A stretch of DNA of 64,000 nucleotides from Thioploca sp. (GCA_012032555.1 JAAUSR010000005.1:52741-116740), one strand, 5' to 3'. Shown: positions 8,774-18,887, numbered from the stretch's first letter. The notes: generated from the sequence alone by a model not told the origin. Made by a program: numbers and translations.

Positions 8774-8947
8774 TTAAGTGCCGATTTTTTTATTCATTTC
8801 CTCAGTCCTTTGCTTAACAATTTCCTGAGCTTCGCCAGCTAACCAACGTTGCTCAATTTCCCAATAGTCTGGCGTTTTTTTATGGCTTAATACCGAATTA
8901 GCAGCTAACGTTAGCAGAATAGCTTGCGCTCGATTTGCTATAAGCAA
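8774..8947 (-). CDS. Small hypothetical protein (57 residues, TTG start)
   Basis: The minus-strand frame from a TTG at 8947 to a TAA at 8774-8776 encodes 57 residues. A short hydrophobic stretch (AQAILLTLAANSVL) is followed by a charged helix (TPDYWEIEQRWLAGEAQEIV). It starts one base after the stop of the preceding gene, as in translational coupling. The composition looks coding and the amphipathic tail is coherent, but I do not recognise a family, and the absence of an ATG makes the start uncertain. It may be a remnant. Confidence 0.4.
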   Translation of the reverse strand: MLIANRAQAILLTLAANSVLSHKKTPDYWEIEQRWLAGEAQEIVKQRTEEMNKKIGT

Positions 8948-8948
8948 A

Positions 8949-9215
8949 TTAGTAAGTATCTTCTAAGTTAATATGAGCTTGTGCTTGAATTAAGCCTTGA
9001 TTAAGGGTATTTAAATGAGTAGTCAGATAATAGGGTACTGAGGCAATACCTTCTAATAAATCCGCTGCAATTTGTAAAGGCGAAAGCAGTAAATGTCCCA
9101 AACCACTTAATGCCGACGGAAAACCATGCTCTACACTGACTCCAGTGGCTGTTGTGGTAGCACCGGCGGTGAGCAATCCACCTAACCCAGCAATCAATAA
9201 ATTTTTCTTTATCAT
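8949..9215 (-). CDS. Small hydrophobic or exported hypothetical protein
   Basis: The 88-residue product starts at the ATG at 9215 (MIKKNLLIAGLGGLLTAGAT), five bases after the stop of the SirB2-like gene. The N-terminus looks like a signal peptide or membrane anchor rich in Gly, Ala and Leu. The remainder has a second hydrophobic stretch (ALSGLGHLLLSPLQIAADLL) and a polar C-terminal helix. I do not recognise a family. Close spacing suggests one transcript with the SirB2-like gene upstream and the 57-residue frame downstream, so a small membrane-associated set is plausible. Function unknown. Confidence 0.55.
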   Translation of the reverse strand: MIKKNLLIAGLGGLLTAGATTTATGVSVEHGFPSALSGLGHLLLSPLQIAADLLEGIASVPYYLTTHLNTLNQGLIQAQAHINLEDTY

Positions 9216-9220
9216 ACGGG

Positions 9221-9601
9221 TTACCAAATCAGTGGATTAACTACTCGTGTTATCGCAACGGTAACCATGTACAAAAATGCCCCCAAGGCACTTATCCACG
9301 CAGTAAGACGAATAGTTTTCGTTTTACCCCGTTTAAGTGCAATACTACCCAAAATAATATACAGCAACAAAGCTAACAATTTAGCGGTCAACCAATGATT
9401 GATGAAGGGATATTGGTGAATGGTGAATACTAAACTGATACCACTCAGCAATAAGACTGAATCAATCAGATGAGGTACTATTTTAACCCAACGTTGTTGT
9501 AAACGGGGATGGTTTTGTATCATCCAGATTCCCCGAATGAAGAATGATAGAAAAGTCAGTAATACACAGAAAATATGAATACTTTTGAGCGTGAGATACA
9601 T
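9221..9601 (-). CDS. SirB2 family membrane protein
   Basis: The 126-residue protein has four predicted membrane helices (about residues 4-22, 42-60, 68-86 and 98-118). It also has the conserved opening LKSIHIFCVLLTFLSFFIRG and the RWVKIVPHLIDSVLLLSGI motif of the SirB2 family. SirB2 proteins are small inner-membrane proteins of unknown biochemical function; the name comes from a Salmonella invasion-regulator locus, and the link to that role is weak. The length is typical. It is the first gene of a short minus-strand set with two small unknown genes. Confidence 0.8.
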   Translation of the reverse strand: MYLTLKSIHIFCVLLTFLSFFIRGIWMIQNHPRLQQRWVKIVPHLIDSVLLLSGISLVFTIHQYPFINHWLTAKLLALLLYIILGSIALKRGKTKTIRLTAWISALGAFLYMVTVAITRVVNPLIW

Positions 9602-9707
9602 CGTACTTTATTAACCTAGTGTTCTAATTAGCACGGATTAATTTGATCAAGTTAACTTTCGGCTTAAACTAAGAAATAAGTTTGGGTATTTTTTTATGGA
9701 GCACTGT

Positions 9708-10583
9708 TTAAGTGGGTGTCAATTGGTGTAAAACCGTTTCGGTTAATTCTTTCGCTTCTACTAAGCTAATAACACTGGTTTTAAATAAAGCGCGAAGTAT
9801 TAACCAAAAATACAATACTTGAAACGCTTCATCATTCAAGCTCGTTCCTAAAGTTTTAGGATGGGGTAGAGATTGGATTAAATAGCTATTACCCACTAAA
9901 TCAAATAATTTTTGTTCTACTAAGGTTCCAATGGCAAATATAACTCGCGGTTTAATAATGTTAATTTCATAGGCTAAAAATTCTCGGAAGCAGTTTCTAA
10001 TACAGTCTTCTTGATAAGAATCAATGGCTTTTACTTGCTGCTTAGGGTTACTCATCCCACATTTGACTAAATGAGTCACATAAGCATTAGCTAAACGGAA
10101 AGTTAAAATCGTGCTTAACATGAAGTGGCTTGCTGGGGTGGCTTGAAATTGATGAAGCGAATTCGCTTCATCTTCAACCCAGCACCATTTCTTAGCCGGT
10201 CGTTTAGAATAGTTTAAATAATTAACTTCGGTATAAATCTCATTATCAGTAGGAATATCATAGATGAACATCACCGCTTCATCGTGCCAATCATTGAGTG
10301 ATTCTAAGGGAGATTTTAAAGATTCAATAAAGTCAACACTATGGGCACCATGAGATAAGTAACTCAGTTGAAAATTTCGATCATCTACAGCTTTATGCCA
10401 GTTCTTTTTTTCACAAGAAATACAATAGGATTTAATTGGATAATGTTCATAGTGATTTTGCCGATAGTCAGAGAAGGTATATGACTCAACCTGGGGAAAA
10501 TCTAAAGTAATTAGTTTACTGAAATTTAATTCTTTCAATTCTGCTATCATCTGTTTTACTCTTGAGTTATTGAAGTGATTCAC
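9708..10583 (-). CDS. Uracil-DNA glycosylase superfamily-like protein
   Basis: The 291-residue product has features of the uracil-DNA glycosylase fold in its C-terminal half. NAYVTHLVKCGM matches the T-N-x-V-K-C segment of family 4/5-like enzymes, CFREFLAYEINIIKPRVIFAIG is the central helix-strand pair, and LPHPKTLG stands where these enzymes have their H-P-S loop. The N-terminal 130 residues are unfamiliar and contain CISCEKKNWH. Several family-4 iron-sulfur cysteines are not obvious, so base-excision activity is uncertain. A GTG at 10583 is used here; an ATG at 10550 preceded by AAGAG is an equally good start. It is monocistronic by spacing. Role in DNA repair or defence is not shown. Confidence 0.6.
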   Translation of the reverse strand: MNHFNNSRVKQMIAELKELNFSKLITLDFPQVESYTFSDYRQNHYEHYPIKSYCISCEKKNWHKAVDDRNFQLSYLSHGAHSVDFIESLKSPLESLNDWHDEAVMFIYDIPTDNEIYTEVNYLNYSKRPAKKWCWVEDEANSLHQFQATPASHFMLSTILTFRLANAYVTHLVKCGMSNPKQQVKAIDSYQEDCIRNCFREFLAYEINIIKPRVIFAIGTLVEQKLFDLVGNSYLIQSLPHPKTLGTSLNDEAFQVLYFWLILRALFKTSVISLVEAKELTETVLHQLTPT

Positions 10584-10735
10584 TTCGGTTTAACAAGTGA
10601 CTTTATCTTGACGTAACAGTCGGTAACGCTTTTAATTACTCCAGAAAATCCGGCTAGCAATTAACAATAGATTAACGCAACACCCTATTAATCGATAGCC
10701 TTATCTCACCCTTGGATAATATCATCGATTCAAAG

Positions 10736-10768
10736 CCTCCCCATCTTGGTGCAAACCAAATGGGGAGG
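10736..10768 (-). terminator. Strong hairpin after the DUF349 gene
   Basis: The arms CCTCCCCAT and ATGGGGAGG enclose a second short stem (TTGGT/AACCA). The hairpin lies just beyond the stop at 10775 on the minus strand. The U tract after it is weak (CTTTGAATC), so termination may be partial or may need Rho. Confidence 0.5.
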
Positions 10769-10774
10769 TATTAT

Positions 10775-13700
10775 TCAGAACTCAGTTTGATGATGACGTG
10801 AGTAAAATGCTCGCCAAGCTCGGTTAAACCGTTGCTCTAAATTGGCAGTTTGCTCAGCCGGTACCGCACCACTTAAATACCAAACCTGTTCTATTTCTTC
10901 AGCTTCTACCAGCTTATCCACAATTTTTCTTTCACCACCACTCATGGCTTCTGACAAACGAGCCACTTGATAAGCCATACGAGCCGGTGCTGCTCCAGGC
11001 GGTGATTCTATCCCGGCGACAATTTCCATCCGAATACATAAAGTTTCTTTCTGACTTAAAAGCGTTGTATTTACCGATTGTTCACCAGTTACAATCGCGT
11101 GACAGGCTTGTTGAAAACGTTGTTCTATAGTCGCTTCCCAATGTGGATCGTCAAGTTTAGGAAGTTGTGCCCAAGCCGATTGAATCGTAGCCAGTGTTTG
11201 TGGTTCCTGTTGTGCTTGCAACCGTACCCAAGTTTCTGCCTGTTCCAGTTCGATACAAAAAGCGGATTTAAATTTTAACTTATCAAGTTGTTCGCGGCGT
11301 TCATTCGCTAATTGAGCGTGATAGCGCTTATCTACTTGCTGGCACGCTTTGTCAAAACGTTCTTCGATCACTTCGATGGCTTTAATCTTTTTCCGCCACA
11401 AAGTCGAATTATTGTTGGCTTTATCCCAATCTAACCGAAGTTTTTTCCAACTTTCTTTCAGCTTTTTCAGTTGCATTGGGGCTGATTTAATAGCTGCTCC
11501 GGTTAAATGAGATAAGGCTTCAACTTGTTCACATAACTGAATTTTAGAGTCTAAATAAGTTTGTAATTCTTGTTTAAAGGTTTCTTGTTGTTGTTTTCGA
11601 TAGTCAAATACGGTGTCACAGCTATCCCGAAATACTTTCCAGAATTCGCGTTCAACACGACGGTTCCCTGGTACAGTAACATACCACTGTTCTTGAATCT
11701 TCTTAACCTGTTCAATAGCTTCATTAATTTTAGCTTCACTGCTTTTTTTGATCTCATTGTCACTAGAACCATCTCGGCTAGATTGAACAGCGATAGCTTC
11801 TTGAAGTTGAAGAATAATTTGTTCAACTTGACCAACTAAATGTAATCGATAACGACAATTCCGTTGTTGTTCTGCGTCTAAGTGTAATTGGATAATTTGC
11901 ATGGCGGATTGGAACCGTCTTTGGATAGTTTTTTTAACTTTACGATCAGTTGTACCAATACTTCGCCAAGTTTGTTCTATTTCGCGAACCTGATGGTAAA
12001 TCTTTTTCCAATCCATCGGTTGTTCCCATTGCGTTTCTTGAACGAAAGTTTCTAATTGTTCACAGAGCGCCTGTTTTCATGAAAATTTTGCTCGCGTTCT
12101 TGTGCTTGATTGTTAAAATGAACTTGGCATGGTGTATAAGCCATTTGGCTAGTTCGATTAAAGCGTTCCCAAAGTTCTTGGGAGTGTCCCTGTGAACCGA
12201 GTTGCTTCCATTTGATTTGAGTTTCTCGAATCAAGCGAGCAATTTCTTCCGGATGACGATCGGTTAAGTTAGCTAAGTTTTCCATTTGAATACATAATTG
12301 TTCTCTATAACGTTGATATAAAGCATGACAAGCTTTATAAAAGCGCTCGCGCAACGGTTGCGAATAACCGGCTGATCCCAGCCGCTTCCAAGCTGATTGC
12401 TTGTCTTCAATGAGAAATAGCAATTCATCCGCCGTATCCAATTCCATTGTCAGCAAATCTTCGATTTCTTGACATAAGTTTTCCCGTTCAAGTTTATTTC
12501 CCCAACGTTGCCAACCCCGTAACTGATTAATTTTAGCGGTACAGTTTTGTAAGCGCTTTTCTAAGGATTTATGGCGTGTGATGGAAAGACTGTCAAGCAT
12601 TTGAAATAATTGGCGTGCTTGTTTCTCTAGTGAGGTAGCCGTTTTTAGCTCACCATTTTCTAGTGCTGATTCTAAATCTTTCAATAAGGGTTTAAGTTCA
12701 TGAACAGCTTGTTCACGTTGTTGTTTTTGCTCCTGTAAGCGTGTCGCTAGCGCGCTAAATCCTTGAGTAAATCGACTCTGTAAAGTCGTTAATAATTCAT
12801 TAGTTTGATCAGCAACAAAAACTTTTTGCCAACGTTCCGGTAATCCGGTGACTAATTCTGGGTTGAGTGCCACATTATGATGCAGTAATGTCTCTATCTC
12901 AATACAGATATTTTCCAGAGTGGTCGCTAAACGATGATGTTCTTGTAATTGATGTATGCGTTTTCGTAATGCTAAACTCGCCCGGTCAAAACGTAATTGC
13001 CAATAACGATCTTCAACGGCTTCATCGAATTGAGGCATATGGTTCCATTCAGTTTGGATTGCTTGGCTGCGCTGTTCAATAGTGACTTGCTCTTCCTCAA
13101 CCAAACGGGTTTGGTTATTTAATTGGGTTAATAGTGTTTCTATTTGCTCACACCAACTTTGTTTAGTTGCGCGCAATGGTATCAGTGCTTGTTCCCGTTG
13201 TTGAGCAGCTTGTTGTGCTTGTTGATACCGTTCAAACAACGCCATGATAGCCTGTTGAATTTGATAACAACGGGTTTGAAATTCATTTTCTGCTTCACTT
13301 GCAACGACTTGCCACCTTTCTTGTAGGCGTTTAAATTCTGCTTGTTCCTGTTTCCAAACTTTAGATTCTTCTAAAATCGTTATTTCTTGAAACAGCGGTG
13401 AGTTTTCAGCCGCTAAACGATGTTCTAATGATTCGAGTCGTCCACAAATAGCTTCACATTCAGCGCGAATCCGTTTAGGGCGTTCTAAGGATTCAATCAA
13501 CTCATCTAATTTTTCTCGCGCTTTGCGACTGACTCGTTTATCACGATTGCGTACGGCTTTAAAAACCCGCTCTAAAGTTGATTTTTGAGTTAATTTTTCG
13601 ACCGCTGCTAAACGGATTTCACTCACAGAATCATTAATAGCAATATCACCTAATAAGCCTTCTCGATCAATTTGTTCGATAGCAGTCAAGCGTAGTTCCG

Positions 13701-14052
13701 GTTCTTGACCTTGGACAGCAACCTGTGCAATCACCTCTGCATTTAAGTTGTGTTTAAGCCAAGCTAAACGCGTTGCTAAGCTAGGACCGTTATCTTTTTG
13801 ACCACAAAGTAATTGTTTAAGTCGTTGAGTAGCTAATTCTCGTATTTCACTTTCCGGATCTTGTTGCGCAATAGCCGTCATTATTTCCAGATCAGTTATT
13901 TTTGCTAATGCGGCTTTTCTGACCTCAGCAACACTATCATGTTGTGCAATCTCATGAATAATGATGGGATCGCTTACACCCTCTAATGCTGATTTACGAA
14001 TTTCCGGATCGCGATGTTGCCATTTTGGTTTGATAAGGTTGTCAAAAATCAT
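10775..14052 (-). CDS. DUF349/HEAT-repeat protein, with a single-base frameshift
   Basis: Two frames, 14052-12052 and 12016 downward, belong to one protein of about 1092 residues. They connect if the run of four T at 12074-12077 (plus strand) had five; the bridging peptide then reads QALCEQLETFVQE and continues into MDWKKIYHQVREIEQTW. The N-terminal 190 residues are HEAT-like repeats (DPEIRKSALEGVSD, DSVAEVRKAALAKI, DSVSEIRLAAVEKL). The rest consists of many tandem DUF349 coiled-coil units of the pattern W..L......L..RF..A. Proteins of this type occur in gammaproteobacteria and are cytoplasmic, with no established biochemical role. The clean frame on both sides argues for a sequencing indel. 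It is monocistronic and ends near a hairpin. Confidence 0.75.
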
Positions 14053-14811
14053 TGTATCCCATTAATATTGCTTGAAAAAACTAGTGAATTCAAATCGAAT
14101 AGCCAGTTAGCTTTAGCCTTTACTAGGACAACTCAATCTCTTTAACTTAATAAATAGTTTGGGTATAAAGTAACTCAATTTATACCTATTTTAAATTTAA
14201 AAAATCTTTTTTGATGAGAAACTTTTGCGATCAGAATAACAATGGGTATCATTAACTTGTTTATCAACAATAACTTCCCCACGAAACCCTTGCTCATTTT
14301 TATACGATGAAAGTGATAGAATTAATCAAATAGATAATGATATAACAATAAAATAAACTCAACTGATTTATTTTGAAATAGATTGCTGTCTGAATGAGGG
14401 ACTCAATAGATGAGTATACTCATTCAAGTAAAGTAATTCATAAAGTTATCGCAACTAAAAATACAATTTATCCATAGTTCGATCTCGGCATGACTTAACT
14501 CATTAGATATTTTTCTAATCATGAACGACTTCGCCTTGCTAGGATTTTAGCTAGAAAGTGAACTATAACAGTGGATATCAAGCTCATTATTGGCATTATA
14601 CAACAATAGGCAGAAAATACGCGACAAGTAACTCATCACGGCAGGGCACCGCATTAAAAAAGTTATTTAAACCGCAGTTTAGAATTTCGTAGAATTTCGT
14701 AGGGTGGGCATTGCCCACCCTACCGAATCTAATTCATCATTATTTAGTTAAACGTTCATTTCACCGAAAAATTTTTATCTTAATTGTATTTAGGTCCAAT
14801 CTTTATTATTT
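14053..14811. other. 759-base gene-free region upstream of gspC
   Basis: The region is AT-rich with stops in all frames. I see no gene remnant in 14053-14650. The last 150 bases hold the repeat at 14662-14723. Divergent promoters for the DUF349 gene (leftward) and gspC (rightward) must lie here, but I cannot point to convincing -35/-10 pairs. Confidence 0.6.
14662..14723. repeat. Composite repeat: 26-bp arm plus GTAGGGTGGGC palindrome
   Basis: A 26-base arm (14662-14687, core TTTAAACCGCAGTTTAGAAT) is followed by a duplicated AGAATTTCGT and the perfect palindrome at 14699-14723. The same arm and palindrome occur in inverse orientation at 52686-52737, with the arm identical over all 26 bases. 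The conserved order shows that the mobile or copied unit is longer than the palindrome alone. Confidence 0.8.
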
Positions 14812-15750
14812 ATGAATAAGTTAAATAATTTATTAAGGCATTTTCTTAGTTCAAGTCAATGGATTATTGTTATTAATCTTGGATTATGTGGGATGATTGG
14901 CTATTCCATAGTAGAATTATTGTTGGCATCCCCAACTACCAATTTAGTTCCTCGAATACCTCATTCGAAACCTTTATCTCAACCTAACTCCGATCAACCG
15001 GTTGCCAAAATTAACCTTGATATTTCAGTTTTCAAACAAGCTTATTTATTTGGTAAACCAACAAAAATTTCTACAAATCTGGCGGCAGATACCCAATCAT
15101 TACCTCAAACTGATCCTGATTTAAAATTATATGGTATTTATCATAGTTCTAATCGCCACACCTCATTGGCCATGATTGCAGACTCGCTTGGTAAAATAAT
15201 TCTTTATCATACTAATGAATCTTTACCTAGTGGAGTAATAGTTCATGAAATACATGAAAAATACGTCACTTTATCAAGAAATGGACAAATTGAAATTTTG
15301 AATTTATTAGATAGTGAAAAACCGGCTTCTAACACCGAAATAAATTTAGATCATTATCAACACCAATTACAGACTGACCCCAATAGTTTAATGAAGTTAA
15401 TACCGATTTCGCCCATTAGTCAAGATGGTCATTTAATTGGCTATCAAATTAATTCTGGAAAAGGTACCAACTTACTGAAACATTTTAACCTCCAACCAGG
15501 TGATATATTAACTTCAATAAATGGTATTAAATTAAATAATCCAATCAATAGTTTAAGTGCTATACAACAATTAGCAAAAGCCAAGCAAATTAATCTAGAA
15601 CTCTTACGCAATCAACAACAATTGTCTTTCACTATTAACTTATTAGATCTTGCACCCTCTCTAAACAAGTTAAGTAATTGGAAAAAATTAATTACATCAA
15701 AGATACAAAAATCCGGTAATCCCCAAGAACCCGATAAAATAAAAAAGTAA
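14812..15750 (+). CDS. gspC: Type II secretion system protein GspC
   Basis: GspC is the inner-membrane clamp protein of the type II secretion machine and contacts the outer-membrane secretin GspD. The 312-residue product has a cytoplasmic tail, one membrane helix (about residues 18-38) and a Pro/Ser/Asn-rich linker. The homology region follows at about 60-165, with LKLYGIYHSSNRHTSLAMIA and AYLFGKP. A C-terminal PDZ domain (about 190-290) contains YQINSGKGTNLLKHFNLQPG and DILTSINGIKLNNP. The length is normal. No other gsp gene is adjacent, so gspC stands alone here instead of heading a gspC-N operon; in Beggiatoa relatives gsp genes are often dispersed. Confidence 0.88.
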   Translation: MNKLNNLLRHFLSSSQWIIVINLGLCGMIGYSIVELLLASPTTNLVPRIPHSKPLSQPNSDQPVAKINLDISVFKQAYLFGKPTKISTNLAADTQSLPQTDPDLKLYGIYHSSNRHTSLAMIADSLGKIILYHTNESLPSGVIVHEIHEKYVTLSRNGQIEILNLLDSEKPASNTEINLDHYQHQLQTDPNSLMKLIPISPISQDGHLIGYQINSGKGTNLLKHFNLQPGDILTSINGIKLNNPINSLSAIQQLAKAKQINLELLRNQQQLSFTINLLDLAPSLNKLSNWKKLITSKIQKSGNPQEPDKIKK

Positions 15751-16081
15751 TCAGCAGGCAGATAAGCCATAAAGCTATTTGTAAACAAATGGTTATCTAG
15801 TTTAAAATCTTTTTTCTCAAGTTGATAAGCCCACCTATAGTTGATAGAACTACTCTTCAAAATAATGATGCCATTTGAGGTAGTTAAGGATATACCATCA
15901 AAATTTAGGAGCATAAGCGAAGCGTCACACCCCTTATCAGGTAAGGTTCAACGTCATTAAGTTAAGCTCAAAAAGGTTCTTGAGTAAGTAGGGTATATTA
16001 GACATCAGCTGTAACGCAGCAATCGTTTGAATAATGATAGGCTGTTGTACAGAAAGATGCGTTACGTAGCGCTAATATACA
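15751..16081. other. Convergent gap between gspC and the pilin gene
   Basis: The gap holds a possible terminator for gspC at about 15764-15810, with arms AGATAAgCCAT and ATGGTTATCT followed by a T-rich stretch. The rest, including 15900-16080, shows no gene I can support. Confidence 0.4.
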
Positions 16082-16555
16082 CTATTGAATTATGGATTGG
16101 TCATCTCTGCAATTCCAAGGAAGATATTTGTCCTCCATTGTAGTGCAACCACTATCTGACGCTTTACAACTCCAGAACATTGTGGGTGGGTTTGTATCTT
16201 TAGTGGTGTCAGGAATATACTTCCACCCAATGCTACCTACTCCCGTTACCTCAAAGCACACCTGTGGTGTACCTGCCGTAGCCAACTTATCATCATAACT
16301 TCCCAAGACAAAGGTACCTTGGTAAGTTACACCATCAGTTATTAATTCACTAAAAGTTGGATAAGTACCCTTTACAGTGTACAGTATCAACACTCTAGTT
16401 TTAAAATCATCAAACAACATCGAAGCTTCTGCTACCTTGGTTTTCTTAATATATTCAATATAGATGGGAAGAGTGAATGCCGCCAGAATAGCAATAATCG
16501 CCACGACAACCATTAACTCCATCAAGGTGTAACCTTTTTGTTGAGATTTCATCAT
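16082..16555 (-). CDS. pilA: Type IV pilin, PilA-like
   Basis: This 157-residue major-pilin-like protein has a class III signal (MMKSQQKG) cleaved by PilD between G8 and Y9. The N-methylated helix follows ([20 protein letters not shown]), with the obligatory glutamate at mature position 5. The globular domain has four cysteines, including a C-terminal [13 protein letters not shown], consistent with a D-loop disulfide. GAGGAG precedes the ATG at 16555. Mature pilins assemble into pili for twitching, adhesion or DNA uptake; a minor-pilin or pseudopilin role cannot be excluded because no pil or gsp operon is adjacent. A sigma-54 promoter is usual for pilA, but I did not find a clear one. Confidence 0.88.
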   Translation of the reverse strand: MMKSQQKGYTLMELMVVVAIIAILAAFTLPIYIEYIKKTKVAEASMLFDDFKTRVLILYTVKGTYPTFSELITDGVTYQGTFVLGSYDDKLATAGTPQVCFEVTGVGSIGWKYIPDTTKDTNPPTMFWSCKASDSGCTTMEDKYLPWNCRDDQSIIQ

Positions 16556-16631
16556 AGAAATTCTCCTCAGTATATAATCATTCTTGAAAGGGCCTATTTC
16601 AATTAACGACCAAAGCCATTATTAGCAATGG

Positions 16632-16794
16632 TTCGGACAGTTTTTTAGGGTGTTAACTCAAGCTAACCTAAAGGTTTGATTTTCAGCAAATACATTAAAT
16701 GCAATTTAGCTAAACGACTAATCTTGATTTAATTCATGCTAATAAAATTAACCACTTAAAAATACTTGACTAATGGTCTTAAAAACTGTCCGAA
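16632..16794. mobile_element. MITE-like element with TTCGGACAGTTTTT terminal inverted repeats
   Basis: The left end at 16632-16648 reads TTCGGACAGTTTTTTAG. The right end at 16778-16794 is its near-perfect complement (CTTAAAAACTGTCCGAA). The 163-base interior is non-coding. Just outside each end sits a small hairpin (CCATTattAGCAATGG on the left; TACCTTcattAAGGTA on the right). A third copy of the end lies at 17163-17178. This is probably a non-autonomous insertion or the ends of a decayed insertion sequence. Confidence 0.5.
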
Positions 16795-17162
16795 CGATTA
16801 CCTTCATTAAGGTAGTCAAAGAAGGTATTTAGTATTTAATATATTGTTTTTATTATAATCAATGATAAATAACTACTTAAAAGGAACTGTCTTAACATTG
16901 GTCACGCAATATAGTTCATCTTAAGTAGTGCTATTTTATTTCGGGAATCGCATGAATAGGTAAGAAAGATACGACACGCTTACTTAGGACTACCGCAATA
17001 ATGACGTTATTATTAGCTAAGTATTTAGTATAAACTGTCTAAAATCAACTTTTTTAACAATTTTTTCAACAATGGCGTTGATAAGTTTTATTTTAAAGTA
17101 ACCAGTTACACACCGATAACTTTTAAAATCAGTATATTACGGATATCGCCTAATGCACCTGA

Positions 17163-17178
17163 CTAAAAACTGTCCGAA
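17163..17178. repeat. Third copy of the CTGTCCGAA end sequence
   Basis: CTAAAAACTGTCCGAA here matches the right end of the element at 16632-16794. It may mark the true right end of a longer element (16632-17178) or the boundary of the adjacent IS630 remnant. Confidence 0.5.
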
Positions 17179-17292
17179 GTATTGTTCAAGGTACCACGGT
17201 CAAAGTGATTTCGAAAGCGCTAAAGAAACCGGGAAAACCGAAAGGAGTCGATACCAAAACCGACATGCCCCGGCGTTATCAGCGCATCACCT

Positions 17293-17836
17293 CTATGCCC
17301 AATGATGAATATAGCTAAGGCCATATAAAATGATTATGAAACCGAGAAAGCCAGAGATCTTCAATTTACGAATGGCTTTCGCTTGTTCCCATTTAGGTTC
17401 AATGGGATTGAAGTCGGGGGAGTAAGTCGGAAGATATTCGAGGATAGGTTCCGCTGGCTCGAAGAGAGGCGGCATAAAGATAAACTATTGGTTGATGATT
17501 TCTTTGAGACGTTTCGATTTTCTCTTTAAATGGGGTCCGTGCGACTACATCGGCTTTCGGATGCGAAAACGTTTTTTTTTCGGCTCATTAACGTGTTAAT
17601 GCCTAGCCGATTCCGGTTCAACTCACTCCTAGTCGCTGTGCCCGTTCATACTGATAGGCCTCCGGATCTATTTTGGTCGCTGGTTTCTCACGAGTGAGTT
17701 GGGCTTCTAGTGGTTTTGACCATCTAAATACACTCGCTTTTTCGACACTAAACCGTTCCGATACCTCCTCAAAACTAATTCGGTCTCGTTCTTTTACGGG
17801 CAATACTTTCTTTCTAATATCTAGGGGGTCAGTCAT
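17293..17836 (-). pseudogene. Decayed IS630-family transposase
   Basis: Pieces of one transposase lie in order on the minus strand but in different frames. The N-terminus at 17836-17618 has the helix-turn-helix (RISFEEVSERFSVEKASVFR) and ends in YQYERAQRLGVS. The middle at about 17570-17460 carries KTFSHPKADVVARTPFKEKI and QPIVYL. The C-terminus at 17475-17293 has the family motif LPTYSPDFNPIEPKWEQAK, including the last catalytic glutamate. Residues between the HTH and the catalytic core are missing, and most of the DDE domain, with its two aspartates, is deleted or frame-shifted. The element is dead. The CTGTCCGAA copies nearby may be its old ends. Confidence 0.85.
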
Positions 17837-18004
17837 CTTTGCTCTCCTCTATTCCTTTTTTTAGCGGTTATCTATTTATCGTAATTATTTTATTTTGCCT
17901 TATTCTAATCATTTTAGGCATACCTTTGTTGCTATAGAGTTGGCAATGACAGTTTGCTGACTTTAATCAACGAATTATTTGGATAGGTATTTAATGGGTA
18001 TCAC

Positions 18005-18748
18005 TCAGAGTTTCTCCCGCCGATCTTTAATATACATCTCACTATTATTGCTACGCATTTCAATATGAAATAATTCACTTGCCCTAATTATTTCGCTTAA
18101 GCGTTTATAACCATAATTGACTGGTGAAAAAGATGTATTATTAGAAATATAACTGCCGACTCGACCGAGGTGTGACCATCCATCTTCTTCCGAAGTTTGT
18201 TCGGCAGCATTTCTCAACAAAGTAACTAACCAAGTATCACCTCGCAATTCATTTCTCGTTTTTTTAGTAGCGCTTTGGATTAAATTTTTTTCATTATCAC
18301 TTTCGATTATGGGAATTTCCAAATTTTCCGTATAAATAAATCGAGAACAAGCGTTAACGAATGGTAGTGGGGTTTTTTTCTCACCAAATCCATAAACTTT
18401 TAAACCATTGGTTAATATCCGCATCACTAAAGGCGTAAAGTCGCTATCACTGGTGACTAAAGCAAAGGCGTCAAGATGTTGAGTGTACAGTAAGTCCATC
18501 GCATCTATAATCATAGCGGCGTCAGTGGCATTTTTCCCTTGTGTATAACTAAATTGTTGTATGGGCTTAATGGCAAATTGATGTAATTTTTCTTCCCAAG
18601 GTTTCAAATAAGAATTCTTCCAATTTCCATAAGCTCTCCGTACATTGGCTATACCATATTTTGCTAATTCATTAAGGACACCCTCTATAGCAGAAGCATT
18701 CGCATTATCACAATCAATTAGAACAGCAATTCGATTTTCGGTTTCCAT
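18005..18748 (-). CDS. NYN domain (LabA/DUF88) protein with a C-terminal LOTUS/OST-HTH domain
   Basis: The 247-residue protein has an N-terminal NYN (PIN-like) nuclease domain, residues about 5-150. Conserved acidic residues lie in AVLIDCDN (D12, D14), KNATDAAMIIDAMDLL and VTSDSDFTPLV. The C-terminal 80 residues, beginning TWLVTLLRNAAEQTSEEDGW, form a LOTUS/OST-HTH domain, which is associated with RNA binding. The pair predicts an RNA-processing or RNA-degrading enzyme in the cytoplasm. The architecture is widespread in bacteria and the targets are generally unknown. It is monocistronic, downstream of a repeat-bearing gap. Confidence 0.88.
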   Translation of the reverse strand: METENRIAVLIDCDNANASAIEGVLNELAKYGIANVRRAYGNWKNSYLKPWEEKLHQFAIKPIQQFSYTQGKNATDAAMIIDAMDLLYTQHLDAFALVTSDSDFTPLVMRILTNGLKVYGFGEKKTPLPFVNACSRFIYTENLEIPIIESDNEKNLIQSATKKTRNELRGDTWLVTLLRNAAEQTSEEDGWSHLGRVGSYISNNTSFSPVNYGYKRLSEIIRASELFHIEMRSNNSEMYIKDRREKL

Positions 18749-18887
18749 TAGGTATGAAATCTCACTCTGAGTTTAGTGACCATTTAGCGTATAGTGAAAC
18801 GAAGGAATAAACAAGTCAACCATCGTATCAATAATGGATGGGCAGCCACTGTTCCACTAATAATTATGCTTAACTAGCATTTAAATA

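Noticed and set aside
16840..17160. Further insertion-sequence gene between the MITE-like element and the third end
   Set aside because: All frames are closed. Only a 9-base ACTACTTAA/TTAAGTAGT inverted repeat is visible at about 16873-16928, too weak to annotate.
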